Below, one piece after another: positions 18,285 through 28,854 of a stretch of 64,000 bases of DNA (the first letter of the stretch is position 1; each line of letters starts with the position of its first letter). The stretch is from Mycobacterium sp. GA-1841 (GTDB taxonomy: Bacteria; Actinomycetota; Actinomycetes; Mycobacteriales; Mycobacteriaceae): assembly GCF_001954135.1 (NCBI RefSeq), contig NZ_MBEQ01000070.1, positions 62,001 through 126,000 on the forward strand, in the 5' to 3' direction. The notes under the pieces are model-generated. The model was not told where the DNA came from and made no database searches. It saw only the letters and a list, made by a program, of their open reading frames with translations. Position numbers and translations under genes: made by a program.

Positions 18285-18833
18285 TCAGAGAGCGTCTCGC
18301 GGAACGGTCGAGGCCAACGTCACGCGCACCTCGTCGGCGACCTTCATCGCGCCCATCAGCATCGAAAACTGTTTGACGCCGAAGTCGGTGTGCCGCACCT
18401 GCGCCTCACCCGAGAGTCGCCAGGAATCGCCGGCCTCCTGCACCTGTACCTGCACGGCCTGCGACCCGGTGTGCCCGTTCAGGTCGAGCGTTCCCGTCAA
18501 CCGTAGCGAATCGCCGTCAGCGTTGATCTCCGTCGTCGCGAAGTGCGCCTGACCGAACTTCTTGGCCCGCAAGGTCTTCAATGCGTTGGACCGGATCAGC
18601 GTCTTCTCCGCGCCCGTCAGCGGGGTCAGCCCACCGTCGCCGCGCACCACGTCCAGGGACCCGAGGTCGACGGTCATTTCCACCCCCGAAGGCCGGTCCC
18701 CGTCCCACTCCACGACCGCCTGCCAGGACCTGGGTGTGAGGGTCAGCCGGTGGCCCATGCGGGCGGCACTTCCGGTGACACCGGTGTGCAGCAGCAGTTC
18801 ACCCGACTCGGGACCGAGGGTCCATTGCGTCAT
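18285..18833 (-). CDS. YceI-like family protein
   Basis: 182 residues, lipocalin-like YceI fold that binds isoprenoid-type lipids in known members. Seen: start TQWTLGPESGELLLHTG, AARMGHRLTL, EMTVDLGSLDVV, a long central region ending TGTLDLNGHTGSQAVQV, and DFGVKQFSMLMGAMKVADEV. There is no signal peptide, so it is cytoplasmic. Its ATG overlaps the stop of the DUF456 gene (ATGA), making it the last gene of a three-gene operon with that protein and the methyltransferase. Confidence 0.9.
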   Translation of the reverse strand: MTQWTLGPESGELLLHTGVTGSAARMGHRLTLTPRSWQAVVEWDGDRPSGVEMTVDLGSLDVVRGDGGLTPLTGAEKTLIRSNALKTLRAKKFGQAHFATTEINADGDSLRLTGTLDLNGHTGSQAVQVQVQEAGDSWRLSGEAQVRHTDFGVKQFSMLMGAMKVADEVRVTLASTVPRDAL

Positions 18834-19318
18834 GAGGCGAGCACCAGACCCGTCACCCAGGTGACGGTGGCCAGCAATGCACCCGCCAGCTCGACCCCGA
18901 CCGACAGCGCAACGCCCTTGAGGGCGTGGACGGTTGACGCCCAGGCCCGGCGGTTGTCATGGCGCACGGCCAGTTCGGCCAGGTACACGCCCAAAACGAA
19001 TCCGATCACCAGCCCGATCACCGGGATGACGAAGAAGCCGATCAGACCGAGCACACCGCCGGCCACCAGGCTCCAGGTGCGCACTTCCGCGGCGCGCATC
19101 CGCCGTACCGGCCAGACGTACTTGATCACCTCGGCGGTCACGAAGAACACGGCCGCCACCGCCAGCGTGACCCACGCGACGGGGCCGCCCTCGACGATCG
19201 CCCACACCGCGATCGCCGCGAACACCAGAAAGCCACCGCCGGGCAGTACCGGCAGCACGATGCCGACGAGCCCGACAGCGATCACCAACGCGACGAGAAC
19301 AATCCCGAGAGTGCTCAC
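18830..19318 (-). CDS. DUF456 membrane protein
   Basis: About 162 residues with four to five membrane helices and the DUF456 pattern: VGLVGIVLPVLPGGGFLVFAA near the start, then IGFFVIPVIGLVIGFVLGVY. Function unknown. I prefer GTG 19318 because it gives the same 4-base overlap with the upstream stop as at the other junctions of this operon; ATG 19339 would add seven residues. Confidence 0.85.
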   Translation of the reverse strand: MSTLGIVLVALVIAVGLVGIVLPVLPGGGFLVFAAIAVWAIVEGGPVAWVTLAVAAVFFVTAEVIKYVWPVRRMRAAEVRTWSLVAGGVLGLIGFFVIPVIGLVIGFVLGVYLAELAVRHDNRRAWASTVHALKGVALSVGVELAGALLATVTWVTGLVLAS

Positions 19319-20037
19319 GGTTTCTGCCCACGCACCCACTGCATGGCGCCCATGCTCTTGGACCGCACCCGCTGCAAGCCGAGCCGCTCGAACTCATCGG
19401 CGAGCTCGTCCTCACCGAAGAACCGGGCACCCCCCTTCGCCAGCAGGCGGGCCGGGCCGCGGTCCGTCGCCGTCGGCACCATGACCGCGATGCGGCCCCC
19501 GGGGCGCAGCACGCGCACCATCTCCGCCAACGCCGCCTCGGCATCGGGGATCAACTGCACCACCGCGATCGAGGTGACCGCGTCGAAGACGTCGTCACGG
19601 AACGGGAGCTTCTGGGCGTCGGCGCGCAGGAAACCGACCTGTCGGCCCGCCTCCGCCTCGACCGCACGCGCCAGCATCGGTTCGGAGATGTCGACGCCGA
19701 GCGCGATCCCGTCGAGACCGGCCGCCCGCGCCAGCGCAGCGGTCACGTTGCCGGGGCCACTGCCGACGTCGAGGGCGATGCCCCCCGGCGGAATGTTCAG
19801 CCATTCGGTGGGCTCCTGCCACGCCGTCATGAGCCTGCGCCCCAGCGCCTGGGCGTTGTCGTACAGCTTCGACCCGAGCGGGGAGGCCCACACCTTCTGG
19901 ATGAAGCCGGAGTTCTTCGGGGCGTCGCTGCCCGTCCCCAACAGGTCGAGATATCCCTTGCTGACGTCGGGCTGGGCCGGTGGATCGGCGAGAAGTTCCA
20001 GCGCCTTGGTCAATGCCCGACTCGATGCGGTGTCCAC
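19315..20037 (-). CDS. Class I SAM-dependent methyltransferase
   Basis: 240 residues, Methyltransf_11 type. SAM-binding motif I is ALDVGSGPGNVTAAL, motif II region GIALGVDISEPML, acidic loop LRADAQKLPF, and post-motif EMVRVLRPGGRIAVMVP. The first ~80 residues are a helical cap. Substrate unknown. GTG start at 20037. First gene of the operon with DUF456 and YceI; the YceI partner hints at an isoprenoid or lipid substrate, which is inference. Confidence 0.9.
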   Translation of the reverse strand: MDTASSRALTKALELLADPPAQPDVSKGYLDLLGTGSDAPKNSGFIQKVWASPLGSKLYDNAQALGRRLMTAWQEPTEWLNIPPGGIALDVGSGPGNVTAALARAAGLDGIALGVDISEPMLARAVEAEAGRQVGFLRADAQKLPFRDDVFDAVTSIAVVQLIPDAEAALAEMVRVLRPGGRIAVMVPTATDRGPARLLAKGGARFFGEDELADEFERLGLQRVRSKSMGAMQWVRGQKP

Positions 20038-20078
20038 GCTTCCACGCTACGCATCGGGTCGGGCGGCGCGGACCGTCA

Positions 20079-21044
20079 TCACGGTTCCAGGACCAGCTTG
20101 CCGCGCACCGCGCCGTTCGCCAGTGCCTCGAGGGCAGCCGCCCCCTCGGCCAGCGGGTACCGCACCGGTGGGGGCGGGCGCAGTCCGGCGGCGACGAGCG
20201 TGTTCAACTCGGCACCCACCTGGGCCTGGGCTTCGGGGTGACGGCGCACGAACTCGCCCCAGCCCACTCCGACCACGCTGACGTTGCGCAGCAGCAGCCG
20301 GTTCACCTTCACCGTCGGGATCCCGCCGCCGGCGGCGAAACCGATGACCAGCAGCCGGCCTTCGGGAGCCAGCACCCGGATGGCGTCGTCGAAGGCCGGG
20401 CCTCCGATCGGATCGACCACCAGATCGACGCCTTGCCCGCCGGTGGCTTCCAGCACGGCCTCACGCCAGCCATCGGTCAGCGGCAACACCACATCGGCAC
20501 CGAGCGACGAGACGAACTCCTCGGCGCCGGACCGGTGCACCATGGCGATCACCTTGGCGCCCATGGCCTTGGCCAATTGGATCGACGCGGCACCTATGCC
20601 GCCGGCCGAGCCGAGCACCAGCACGGTCTCGCCCGCCACCAGCCCGCCGCGGCGGGCCAGCGCGAACTGCATCGTGTAGTAATTGCCCAGCAGTGAGGCC
20701 GCCTCGCCGTCGTCGAGCCCGTCGGCGGTGGGGATCACGTTGGCCGGTACGGCCGCCACCTGCTCGGCGTACCCGCCGATCATCGAGAACGCCGAAACCC
20801 GTTGCCCCGGCGTGAAACCGGAGCCTTCGGGCGCCGAACGCACCGTTCCGGCCACCTCCATGCCGGGCGTGAACGGCGGTTCCAGCCGCAGCTGGTACTC
20901 GCCGCGCAGCAACAGCAGATCGGGGAAGCAGACGCCGGCGGCGCCGACGTCGATGATGACCGCATCCCCTGGAGTCGGCTCCTCGACGTCGACGTACGCC
21001 AACCCGGACGTGCCGGTAAGTGCCTGCGCGACAAGCGCTTTCAC
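20079..21044 (-). CDS. NADPH:quinone oxidoreductase-like (zinc-independent MDR)
   Basis: 321 residues, medium-chain dehydrogenase/reductase of the quinone reductase type. Seen: N-terminal GroES-like domain with GVCFPDLLLLRGEYQ and PFTPGMEVAGTV, and the nucleotide-binding motif VLVLGSAGGIGAASIQLAKAMGA. No zinc-binding Cys/His set. It begins 5 bases after the SDR stop. The pair is like Rv0148-Rv0149 of M. tuberculosis. The start GTG 21044 is chosen so that the family N-terminus KALVAQ comes first and the gene does not overlap the SDR. Confidence 0.92.
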   Translation of the reverse strand: MKALVAQALTGTSGLAYVDVEEPTPGDAVIIDVGAAGVCFPDLLLLRGEYQLRLEPPFTPGMEVAGTVRSAPEGSGFTPGQRVSAFSMIGGYAEQVAAVPANVIPTADGLDDGEAASLLGNYYTMQFALARRGGLVAGETVLVLGSAGGIGAASIQLAKAMGAKVIAMVHRSGAEEFVSSLGADVVLPLTDGWREAVLEATGGQGVDLVVDPIGGPAFDDAIRVLAPEGRLLVIGFAAGGGIPTVKVNRLLLRNVSVVGVGWGEFVRRHPEAQAQVGAELNTLVAAGLRPPPPVRYPLAEGAAALEALANGAVRGKLVLEP

Positions 21045-21049
21045 TTGTT

Positions 21050-21913
21050 CTATCCCAGCTTGAACGATGCCTGCTGGGCCGCGGACAGATCGGTGATCTC
21101 GCCCCACTTGGCAGCGATGTCGTCCACCGACGGCACGCTGGAGAAGGTCATGCCCTCGTTCTGGAACAGCGCGGTGCGCTGAACCTTGCCGCCACCGACG
21201 ATGAAGATCGAATCGGTATCGGGCAGTTCCTCGGTCATCAGGTAGGCCACCACCGGGGCCACGTACTCCGGGGTGAGCTTCTCGAACACCTCGGGCGGCA
21301 GGATGTCCTGCGTCATGCGGGTGGCCGCGATCGGGGCGACGGCGTTGGTCTTGATGTTGTACTTGGCGCCTTCCTGGGCCAGCGTGTTGATCAGGCCGAC
21401 CAGGCCGAGCTTGGCGGCACCGTAGTTGGCCTGGCCGAAGTTACCGAACAGGCCGCTCGTGGAGGTGGCGACGACGACGCGCCCGAAGCTCTGCTCACGG
21501 AAGTGCGGCCAGGCGGCGCGGATGACGTTGTAGCCGCCGTAGAGGTGCACCTTGAGGACGGCGTCCCAGTTCTCGAACGTCATCTTGTGGAAAGTGCCGT
21601 CACGCAGGATGCCGGCGTTGCTGACCACGCCGTCGACCTTGCCGAACTCGTCGATGGCGGTCTTGATGATGTTCTCGGCGCCCTCGGGCTCGGCCACGCT
21701 GTCGTAGTTGGCCACGGCCCGTCCGCCGGCGGCCTTGATCTCGTTGACCACCTCGTCGGCCATGTTGTGGCCGGCGCCGGTGCCGTCGCGGGCACCACCG
21801 AGATCGTTGACGACGACGCTGGCACCCTCGCGGGCGAGCGTCAGGGCGTATTCACGACCGAGACCGCCACCGGCTCCGGTGACGACGACGACGCGGTCCT
21901 GCACTCCTGGCAT
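21050..21913 (-). CDS. Short-chain dehydrogenase/reductase, Rv0148-like
   Basis: 287 residues, SDR related to the 3-hydroxyacyl-CoA dehydrogenase domain of peroxisomal multifunctional enzyme 2. Seen: VVVVTGAGGGLGREYALTLA (NAD-binding TGxxxGxG), VVNDLGG, VSNAGILRDGTFHKM (NNAG-type motif), catalytic Ser in STSGLFGNFGQ and the YGAAK motif, plus a C-terminal extension (about 240-287). AGGAGG lies just before the ATG. Likely hydroxyacyl-CoA or related lipid oxidation together with the downstream quinone reductase. Confidence 0.93.
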   Translation of the reverse strand: MPGVQDRVVVVTGAGGGLGREYALTLAREGASVVVNDLGGARDGTGAGHNMADEVVNEIKAAGGRAVANYDSVAEPEGAENIIKTAIDEFGKVDGVVSNAGILRDGTFHKMTFENWDAVLKVHLYGGYNVIRAAWPHFREQSFGRVVVATSTSGLFGNFGQANYGAAKLGLVGLINTLAQEGAKYNIKTNAVAPIAATRMTQDILPPEVFEKLTPEYVAPVVAYLMTEELPDTDSIFIVGGGKVQRTALFQNEGMTFSSVPSVDDIAAKWGEITDLSAAQQASFKLG

Positions 21914-22037
21914 GGGGATTCCTCCTCGGTACGGGCCGGAAATACGGCTCAGCTCCCCTCTTGTATACGGCGGCTGCCTCGTGGTCGGCGCACCGGGTCG
22001 GCGAGTGACCACTATCACGGCTCCAGCGGGTTTATTT

Positions 22038-22050
22038 TGGAATCATTCCA
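22038..22050. promoter_or_regulatory. 13-bp perfect palindrome in a divergent promoter region
   Basis: TGGAATCATTCCA is perfectly symmetric around a central C. It lies between the divergent SDR gene (start 21913) and the small secreted protein gene (start 22105), 55 bases before the latter. A dimeric regulator site is plausible; I do not match it to a known motif. Confidence 0.35.
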
Positions 22051-22104
22051 GATTTGCTTAAGTTGAATGAGTCAAGAAAGCGAGATCTGGAAGAGGGAAC
22101 GAAC

Positions 22105-22302
22105 ATGAAGAAGCTCGGATTCACCGCAGCCATCGCCGCCGGACTGACCACCGCCGTCCTGGGTCTGGCCGCCCCGGCCTCCGCCGGCGTCGACCACCAC
22201 ATCTGGGTACACCAGCTGCACCAGAAGGCTCAGGTGCCGCAGGTCGACAACACCGTGAAGCACACCAGCATCAACCTCTCCAGCATGAACGTCGGCCGCT
22301 GA
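22105..22302 (+). CDS. Small secreted protein
   Basis: 65 residues. A clean Sec signal peptide (MKKLGFTAAIAAGLTTAVLG then LAAPASA) leaves a mature peptide of about 38 residues starting GVDHHIWVHQLHQKAQ. It is His/Gln/Val-rich with no cysteine. GAAGAGGGAA lies before the ATG, and a strong rho-independent terminator follows, so it is a single-gene unit. Similar short exported proteins are common in mycobacteria with unknown roles. The histidine-rich mature part may bind metal; that is a guess. Confidence 0.85.
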   Translation: MKKLGFTAAIAAGLTTAVLGLAAPASAGVDHHIWVHQLHQKAQVPQVDNTVKHTSINLSSMNVGR

Positions 22303-22320
22303 AGCACGGCGAACAAGCAA

Positions 22321-22351
22321 GGGGCGCCCCATGATCGGGGCGCCCCTTTTT
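22321..22351 (+). terminator. Rho-independent terminator after the small secreted protein
   Basis: Perfect 10-base arms GGGGCGCCCC and GGGGCGCCCC around ATGATC, followed by TTTTT. It sits 18 bases after the stop. The methyltransferase gene coming from the right ends 17 bases beyond it, so the stem may serve both directions. Confidence 0.9.
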
Positions 22352-22367
22352 GTTGTCAGCGGAAAGC

Positions 22368-24271
<1,904 letters not shown>

Positions 24272-24331
24272 GCTACCGAAGAAGTTAGCCAAGCTATACG
24301 GCTATGTGGGCGACCTCACGGAAATCGCGGA

Positions 24332-25012
24332 TCAATCACGTAATTGCCACAGCTTGTTCGCCAACAGCAGCTCGAACTTGTCGACGATGGCCGCCACATC
24401 TTCGCCGTGACCCACATAACCGGCGTAGAAACCCATCCCCCACATCACCGCGACCAGCATCTCCACGATGGCCGGGATGTCGGTGTCGGTGCTCAACTCA
24501 CCGCGTTCCACCGCATCGTCGACAGCCCATCGCACGAACTCTCGGGAGCTTCGCAGCGCATCGTGCTCCTCGGACACCAACTCCGGGTGGCGCTGGGCCT
24601 CGAGTACCGAGGTGACCAGGAACGCCGCCGCCGAGCGGTCGGTGGATTTGACGTCCATCGCCGCGGCGAAGAACGTCGATATCCGCGACAGCAGGGTGCT
24701 GGCCTCCCGGGCCTTGGCAATGCCCGCGTCAATCACCTTCGCATTGGTCTGCTCGACCACATCGCGGTACAGAACCCGCTTGCTGCTGAAGTAGTGGTTG
24801 ATCGCGGGGCGCGTGAGATCCGCGCGGATCGCGATCGCCTGGAATGTGGCCGCGTCATAACCCAGTTCGCTGAAAACTTCGCGAGCCGCGTGCACGATGC
24901 GTTCCCGGGTTTCAGCCGCCTTTGCTGCGGGCGGACGCCCCGGTCCCCGACTCGCGATGTGGGCCACGTTCGAATTGTGCCACACGTCACCTGAGACGTC
25001 GGACGCTGTCAT
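24332..25012 (-). CDS. TetR-family regulator (1)
   Basis: About 226 residues. The DNA-binding domain is clear: ETRERIVHAAREVFSELGYD, then FQAIAIRADLTRPAINHYFSSK with the helix-turn-helix, and VLYRDVV. The rest is a helical ligand domain with TetR_C-like features. A basic GRPPAAKAAET tail precedes it. Start uncertain: ATG 25012 or the later GTG at 24967. It is transcribed toward the paired methyltransferases on the same strand with a 60-base gap, and is divergent from another TetR gene. Confidence 0.9.
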   Translation of the reverse strand: MTASDVSGDVWHNSNVAHIASRGPGRPPAAKAAETRERIVHAAREVFSELGYDAATFQAIAIRADLTRPAINHYFSSKRVLYRDVVEQTNAKVIDAGIAKAREASTLLSRISTFFAAAMDVKSTDRSAAAFLVTSVLEAQRHPELVSEEHDALRSSREFVRWAVDDAVERGELSTDTDIPAIVEMLVAVMWGMGFYAGYVGHGEDVAAIVDKFELLLANKLWQLRD

Positions 25013-25089
25013 CTGGCCGTCACTGACAACCGGCTGACCAGCAAAGGCCCGACGCATCCCAAAATTGACGGCGACTAGCGTTGACTTTC

Positions 25090-25665
25090 ATGGCGGGGGT
25101 TGCTTCAAGGGAGTCGTACTTCGAAATCGGGCTGGATGTGTTGTCCGATCTGGGCTACGGCGGGCTCAAGCTCGCCGAGGTGTGCAACCGGCTCGGAGTG
25201 ACCACCGGCTCCTTCTATCACTACTTTCCGAACTGGGCGTCCTACACCCGCGAACTGATCGCGCACTGGCGGGAGGCCCGCACCCTGCGGGTGGTCGAAG
25301 CCGTCCGCGCCGACAAAGACCCCCACCACCGCATCGAAACCCTGATCGTCGAGACCCTCGATCTGCCCCACGGCGCCGAGGCCGCGATCCGGGTGTGGAG
25401 CTCACTGGATCCTGACGTCTACGCCGTCCAGGCCGTGGTGGACCAGCTGCGTTTCGACATCCTCTTCGAATCCGCCCTCGAGCTGATCGGCGACGAGCGC
25501 AATGCGCGGTACTTCGCGGCCTGGGGTGTGTTCCTCATCGTGGGCTTCGAGCAGAGCACTTTGCCGCGCGACACCGACACCCTGCGGTGGATCACCACCC
25601 AGATGCGCGACGCGCTCGAAGCGGGCCGGTTCGCTCCCGGCGCCGGATCCGACGAACCCGTCTAA
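25090..25665 (+). CDS. TetR-family regulator (2)
   Basis: 191 residues. ASRESYFEIGLDVLSDLGY then KLAEVCNRLGVTTGSFYHYF is the TetR helix-turn-helix. The C-terminal ligand domain is unlike TetR 1. ATG 25090 is preferred over TTG 25081. It ends 11 bases before the FUSC permease on the same strand, so it probably regulates that gene. The 77-base gap to the divergent TetR gene must hold both promoters. Confidence 0.9.
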   Translation: MAGVASRESYFEIGLDVLSDLGYGGLKLAEVCNRLGVTTGSFYHYFPNWASYTRELIAHWREARTLRVVEAVRADKDPHHRIETLIVETLDLPHGAEAAIRVWSSLDPDVYAVQAVVDQLRFDILFESALELIGDERNARYFAAWGVFLIVGFEQSTLPRDTDTLRWITTQMRDALEAGRFAPGAGSDEPV

Positions 25666-25676
25666 CATCGGCGATC

Positions 25677-27821
25677 ATGCTGACCCCGGCCGAAATCTGG
25701 CGCCGGGCAGCTGACCGCCTTCGGGATAAAGATCCTGACTACGACGCGCTGCGTCGTGCCCTGCGCGCGGCCATCGTGCTGCCCATCGCCGCCGCGATCG
25801 GCTTCGCCGTCGGCGGGGATTCCCAGACACCGTTGTTCGCGATCTTCGGCGCGGTCTCCGTCCTGATCACCGCGGATTTCCCGGGTAACCGGCCGGCCCG
25901 CGCCCTGGCCTACGGCGGTCTGGCGTTCAACGGCGCCGTGTTGATCGTGCTCGGCACCGTGCTGGCCCCGCATCCCTGGCTGAGCGTGGCCGCGATGTTC
26001 GTCGTCGGCGTGGTGGTGTCGTTCTCCGGCGTGCTCAGCGAGATCGTCGCCGCTGGCCAGCGAGCCACCCTGCTGTTGTTCGTGCTGCCGCTGTGTACAC
26101 CTGTGGGTCCCATCCCGGAGCGGTTGCTGGGCTGGCTCATCGCCCTGGTGATCTGTGTGCCGGCCGCGCTGTTCCTGTTCCGGCCCCGCCACCACGACGA
26201 GCTGCGTCGCCACGCGGCCCAGGTGTGCCAGTTGTTGGCCGACCGACTCGAAGGCCAAGCCTCCGATCGCGACGTCACGCGCGCGATGAATGCGCTCTAT
26301 GAAAGCTTCCTGGGCGCCGACTACCGGCCCGTCGCGCTCACCGCCGGCAGCCGCGCCCTGGTCCGCGTCGTCGACGATCTGGGCTGGATCTGCGACCAGG
26401 TCACCGACAACACCGGCGAACGGCTCGGCGCGATGCGTGATCCGGCGGTGCGGGTCCTGCGGGACAGCGCTGCGCTGCTGCGCATCACCGACCGCGCCGA
26501 GCGGGCCGCCCGCAGCGCCGATCTGCGCGCCGCCCTGGCCGAGCAGCGCACCGTGGCTCAGGGCAACTACCGCGACGACATCACCCAGATCCTGGGCACC
26601 GCCGACGACGCCGCCGTGGTCGAGGTCGGACGGAACCTGTTGGTGCGTCGCACCATTTCGGCCACCATCGCCGTCACCGGGCGGGTGATCGGCAATGCCG
26701 CGCTGGCCGATGCGCGCCCGGTGTGGGCCCGGGTGTTGGGCCGGCGCCTGCCCACCACCGGCGCCGCGGACTGGGTGATGCCCGAGACCGTCGCCGTCGC
26801 CGCGATCACCCGTGGGCTGGTGGCCGCCCGCGCGGTGGTGCTGCGTAACAGCCTGCGCACCGGGCTGGGGTTGGCTCTCGCGGTGGCCGTCACGCACGTC
26901 TTCCCGGTGCAGCACGGATTCTGGGTGGTGTTGGGCGCGATGTCGGTGCTGCGCAGCAGCGCACTGGACACCGGGACGCGGGTGCTGCGGGCGGTGGCCG
27001 GGACGGCCATCGGGTTCGTCCTCGGCGCGGTGGTCATCGAGTTGCTCGGTGTGGAGCCGGTGGTGATGTGGATTCTGTTGCCGCTGGTCGCATTCGGCTC
27101 GGCCTACGTGCCCAAGGTGGGATCGTTCGTCGCCGGGCAGGCGGCGTTCACGATGATGGTGCTGATCAACTTCAACCTGATCGCCCCGACCGGCTGGCGG
27201 GTGGGGTTGATCCGGGTCGAGGACGTGGTCCTCGGCGCGCTCGTGGGGATCGTGGTGTCGCTGCTGTTGTGGCCGCGCGGCGCCACGGCATCGGTGTCCA
27301 AGGCTGTCGACCGGGCCCGCGACATGGGAGCCCAGTTTTTGCAGGCGGCGGTGGTTCGCGTCACCCGGGGCGCCTCAGAGGAAGCCACCAACCGCGTCAT
27401 CACGTTGAGCCACCGCAATCTCGCCGCCTCACGCACCCTCGATGATGCAGTGCGCCAATATCTTTCGGAGAACGGTGGGCCCAGTGACCAACGCGCCCCG
27501 GTGGTGCGGGCGGCCAACCGGGCCAATCGGGTCCGTGCCGCCGCCGAGCTGATCGCCGACGTGGTGCCCCCGCCACTGGGCGTCTACCCGGGCACCCGTG
27601 CGGTGATCGAGGAGCACGCCGCGGCGATCTGCGCCCGGCTCACCCGAGCCGACACCACCTCGACGCTGGTGCCGATCGGGGAGAGTTTCGTGGTGTCACT
27701 ACGCGCCGAGGCCACCGGAACCGACCTGGCGGTCTCGGCGGCCCTGCCGCTGGTGACGGCGGCGGCGCATCTCGGCGAGCTGGAGCTGCTCTACCCGCAG
27801 CCCGCCGAGTCGGTGGGTTAG
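25677..27821 (+). CDS. FUSC-family membrane protein (aromatic acid efflux type)
   Basis: 714 residues, two halves. Each half has about five or six membrane helices (residues about 30-165 and 400-530; AAIVLPIAAAIGFAVGG in the first, AVAVTHVFPVQHGFWVVLG in the second), and each is followed by a cytoplasmic helical domain. This is the layout of fusaric-acid-resistance/AaeB-like proteins. FxVLxGAMSVLRSSALDTG in the second half is a family signature. It probably exports a hydrophobic acid or toxic aromatic compound under control of the upstream TetR. The 3' end is 5 bases from the convergent pirin gene. Confidence 0.9.
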   Translation: MLTPAEIWRRAADRLRDKDPDYDALRRALRAAIVLPIAAAIGFAVGGDSQTPLFAIFGAVSVLITADFPGNRPARALAYGGLAFNGAVLIVLGTVLAPHPWLSVAAMFVVGVVVSFSGVLSEIVAAGQRATLLLFVLPLCTPVGPIPERLLGWLIALVICVPAALFLFRPRHHDELRRHAAQVCQLLADRLEGQASDRDVTRAMNALYESFLGADYRPVALTAGSRALVRVVDDLGWICDQVTDNTGERLGAMRDPAVRVLRDSAALLRITDRAERAARSADLRAALAEQRTVAQGNYRDDITQILGTADDAAVVEVGRNLLVRRTISATIAVTGRVIGNAALADARPVWARVLGRRLPTTGAADWVMPETVAVAAITRGLVAARAVVLRNSLRTGLGLALAVAVTHVFPVQHGFWVVLGAMSVLRSSALDTGTRVLRAVAGTAIGFVLGAVVIELLGVEPVVMWILLPLVAFGSAYVPKVGSFVAGQAAFTMMVLINFNLIAPTGWRVGLIRVEDVVLGALVGIVVSLLLWPRGATASVSKAVDRARDMGAQFLQAAVVRVTRGASEEATNRVITLSHRNLAASRTLDDAVRQYLSENGGPSDQRAPVVRAANRANRVRAAAELIADVVPPPLGVYPGTRAVIEEHAAAICARLTRADTTSTLVPIGESFVVSLRAEATGTDLAVSAALPLVTAAAHLGELELLYPQPAESVG

Positions 27822-27826
27822 TCCGG

Positions 27827-28801
27827 TCAGCTCAGAGGGCGGTGCGGCATCAGGGCATTCGGCGGGATCTGACCGAACTTGCCGGCCTGATAGTCCTCCA
27901 GCGCCTGGATGAGCTCGGACTTCGAGTTCATCACGAACGGGCCATAGTGGAACACCGGTTCGCGAATCGGCTTGCCGCCCAAGAGCAACACCTCCATGGC
28001 GGGCCGGTTCGAGTCTTGAGTTCCCTCGGCCGACACGGTGATCCGGTCACCGGGACCCAGCACGGCAAGCTGCCCCTGATGGATCGGATGCCCGACCGGG
28101 CCGACGCTGCCACGCCCGCTCAGTACGTACACCAGAGCGTTGAACTCGCGGTTCCACGGCAGGTTGAGCTGCGCGCCCGGTTCGATCGTGGCGTGCGCCA
28201 TGGTGATCGGGGTGTGCGTCGCACCTGGACCCTGTGCACCGTCGACTTCGCCGGCGATGATCCGGACCAGGGCCCCACCGTCCGGTGAGGACAGCAGCTT
28301 GGCATCGGGACCCTCGATGGCCTGGTAGCGCGGCGTGGCGAACTTGTCCTTCTTGGGCAGGTTCACCCACAGCTGGATGCCGTGGAACGTGCCGCCGCTT
28401 TCGACCAGTTCGGCCGGCGGGGTCTCGATATGCAGGATGCCCGAGCCGGCGGTCATCCACTGTGTGGCGCCGTCGGTGATCAGTCCGCCGCCGCCATGTG
28501 AGTCCTGGTGGGCGAAGCGGCCGTCGATCATGTAGGTGACCGTTTCGAATCCGCGGTGCGGATGCCAATCGGTACCCCGCGGTTCGCCCGGCTGATATTC
28601 GACCTCACCCATCTGGTCCATGTGGACGAACGGGTCCAGGTCGGCAGCGCTGACGCCACCGAAGGCCCGGACGACGGGGAAGCCCTCACCTTCGAACCCG
28701 CGCGGGCCGGTGGTGATCGAGCGGACCGGACGTTCGGTGTCCGACGCTTGAGCTGCGCCGATGCGGGGCAAGGTCAAGGTGTCTGCGGTGATGGCTGGCA
28801 T
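27827..28801 (-). CDS. Pirin family protein (bicupin)
   Basis: 324 residues. The N-terminal cupin shows the pirin metal site: DWHPHRGFETVTYMI (two His), FAHQDSHGGGG (His), and GSGILHIETPPAE (Glu). The C-terminal half is the second cupin with GPFVMNSKSELIQALEDYQAGKFG, a pirin_C mark. Bacterial pirins act as quercetin 2,3-dioxygenases or bind other regulators. AGGAGG precedes the ATG, and a palindrome lies upstream. Single gene, convergent with the FUSC gene. Confidence 0.94.
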   Translation of the reverse strand: MPAITADTLTLPRIGAAQASDTERPVRSITTGPRGFEGEGFPVVRAFGGVSAADLDPFVHMDQMGEVEYQPGEPRGTDWHPHRGFETVTYMIDGRFAHQDSHGGGGLITDGATQWMTAGSGILHIETPPAELVESGGTFHGIQLWVNLPKKDKFATPRYQAIEGPDAKLLSSPDGGALVRIIAGEVDGAQGPGATHTPITMAHATIEPGAQLNLPWNREFNALVYVLSGRGSVGPVGHPIHQGQLAVLGPGDRITVSAEGTQDSNRPAMEVLLLGGKPIREPVFHYGPFVMNSKSELIQALEDYQAGKFGQIPPNALMPHRPLS

Positions 28802-28839
28802 CTCCTACCTCCTATGTGTGGGGTGATGTCAGCTATAAC

Positions 28840-28853
28840 CGGACCGTGGTCCG
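28840..28853. promoter_or_regulatory. Palindrome upstream of the pirin gene
   Basis: CGGACC-AC-GGTCCG (read on the minus strand), directly before GGTTATAGCT, which could serve as the -10 region of the pirin promoter. It sits 39-52 bases before the pirin start and just after the ptsI stop. It fits a repressor operator; the binder is unknown. Confidence 0.4.
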
Positions 28854-28854
28854 A

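Noticed and set aside
22321..22351. Riboswitch-like element at the GGGGCGCCCC stem
   Set aside because: It follows a stop codon and ends in a T-run: a plain terminator.
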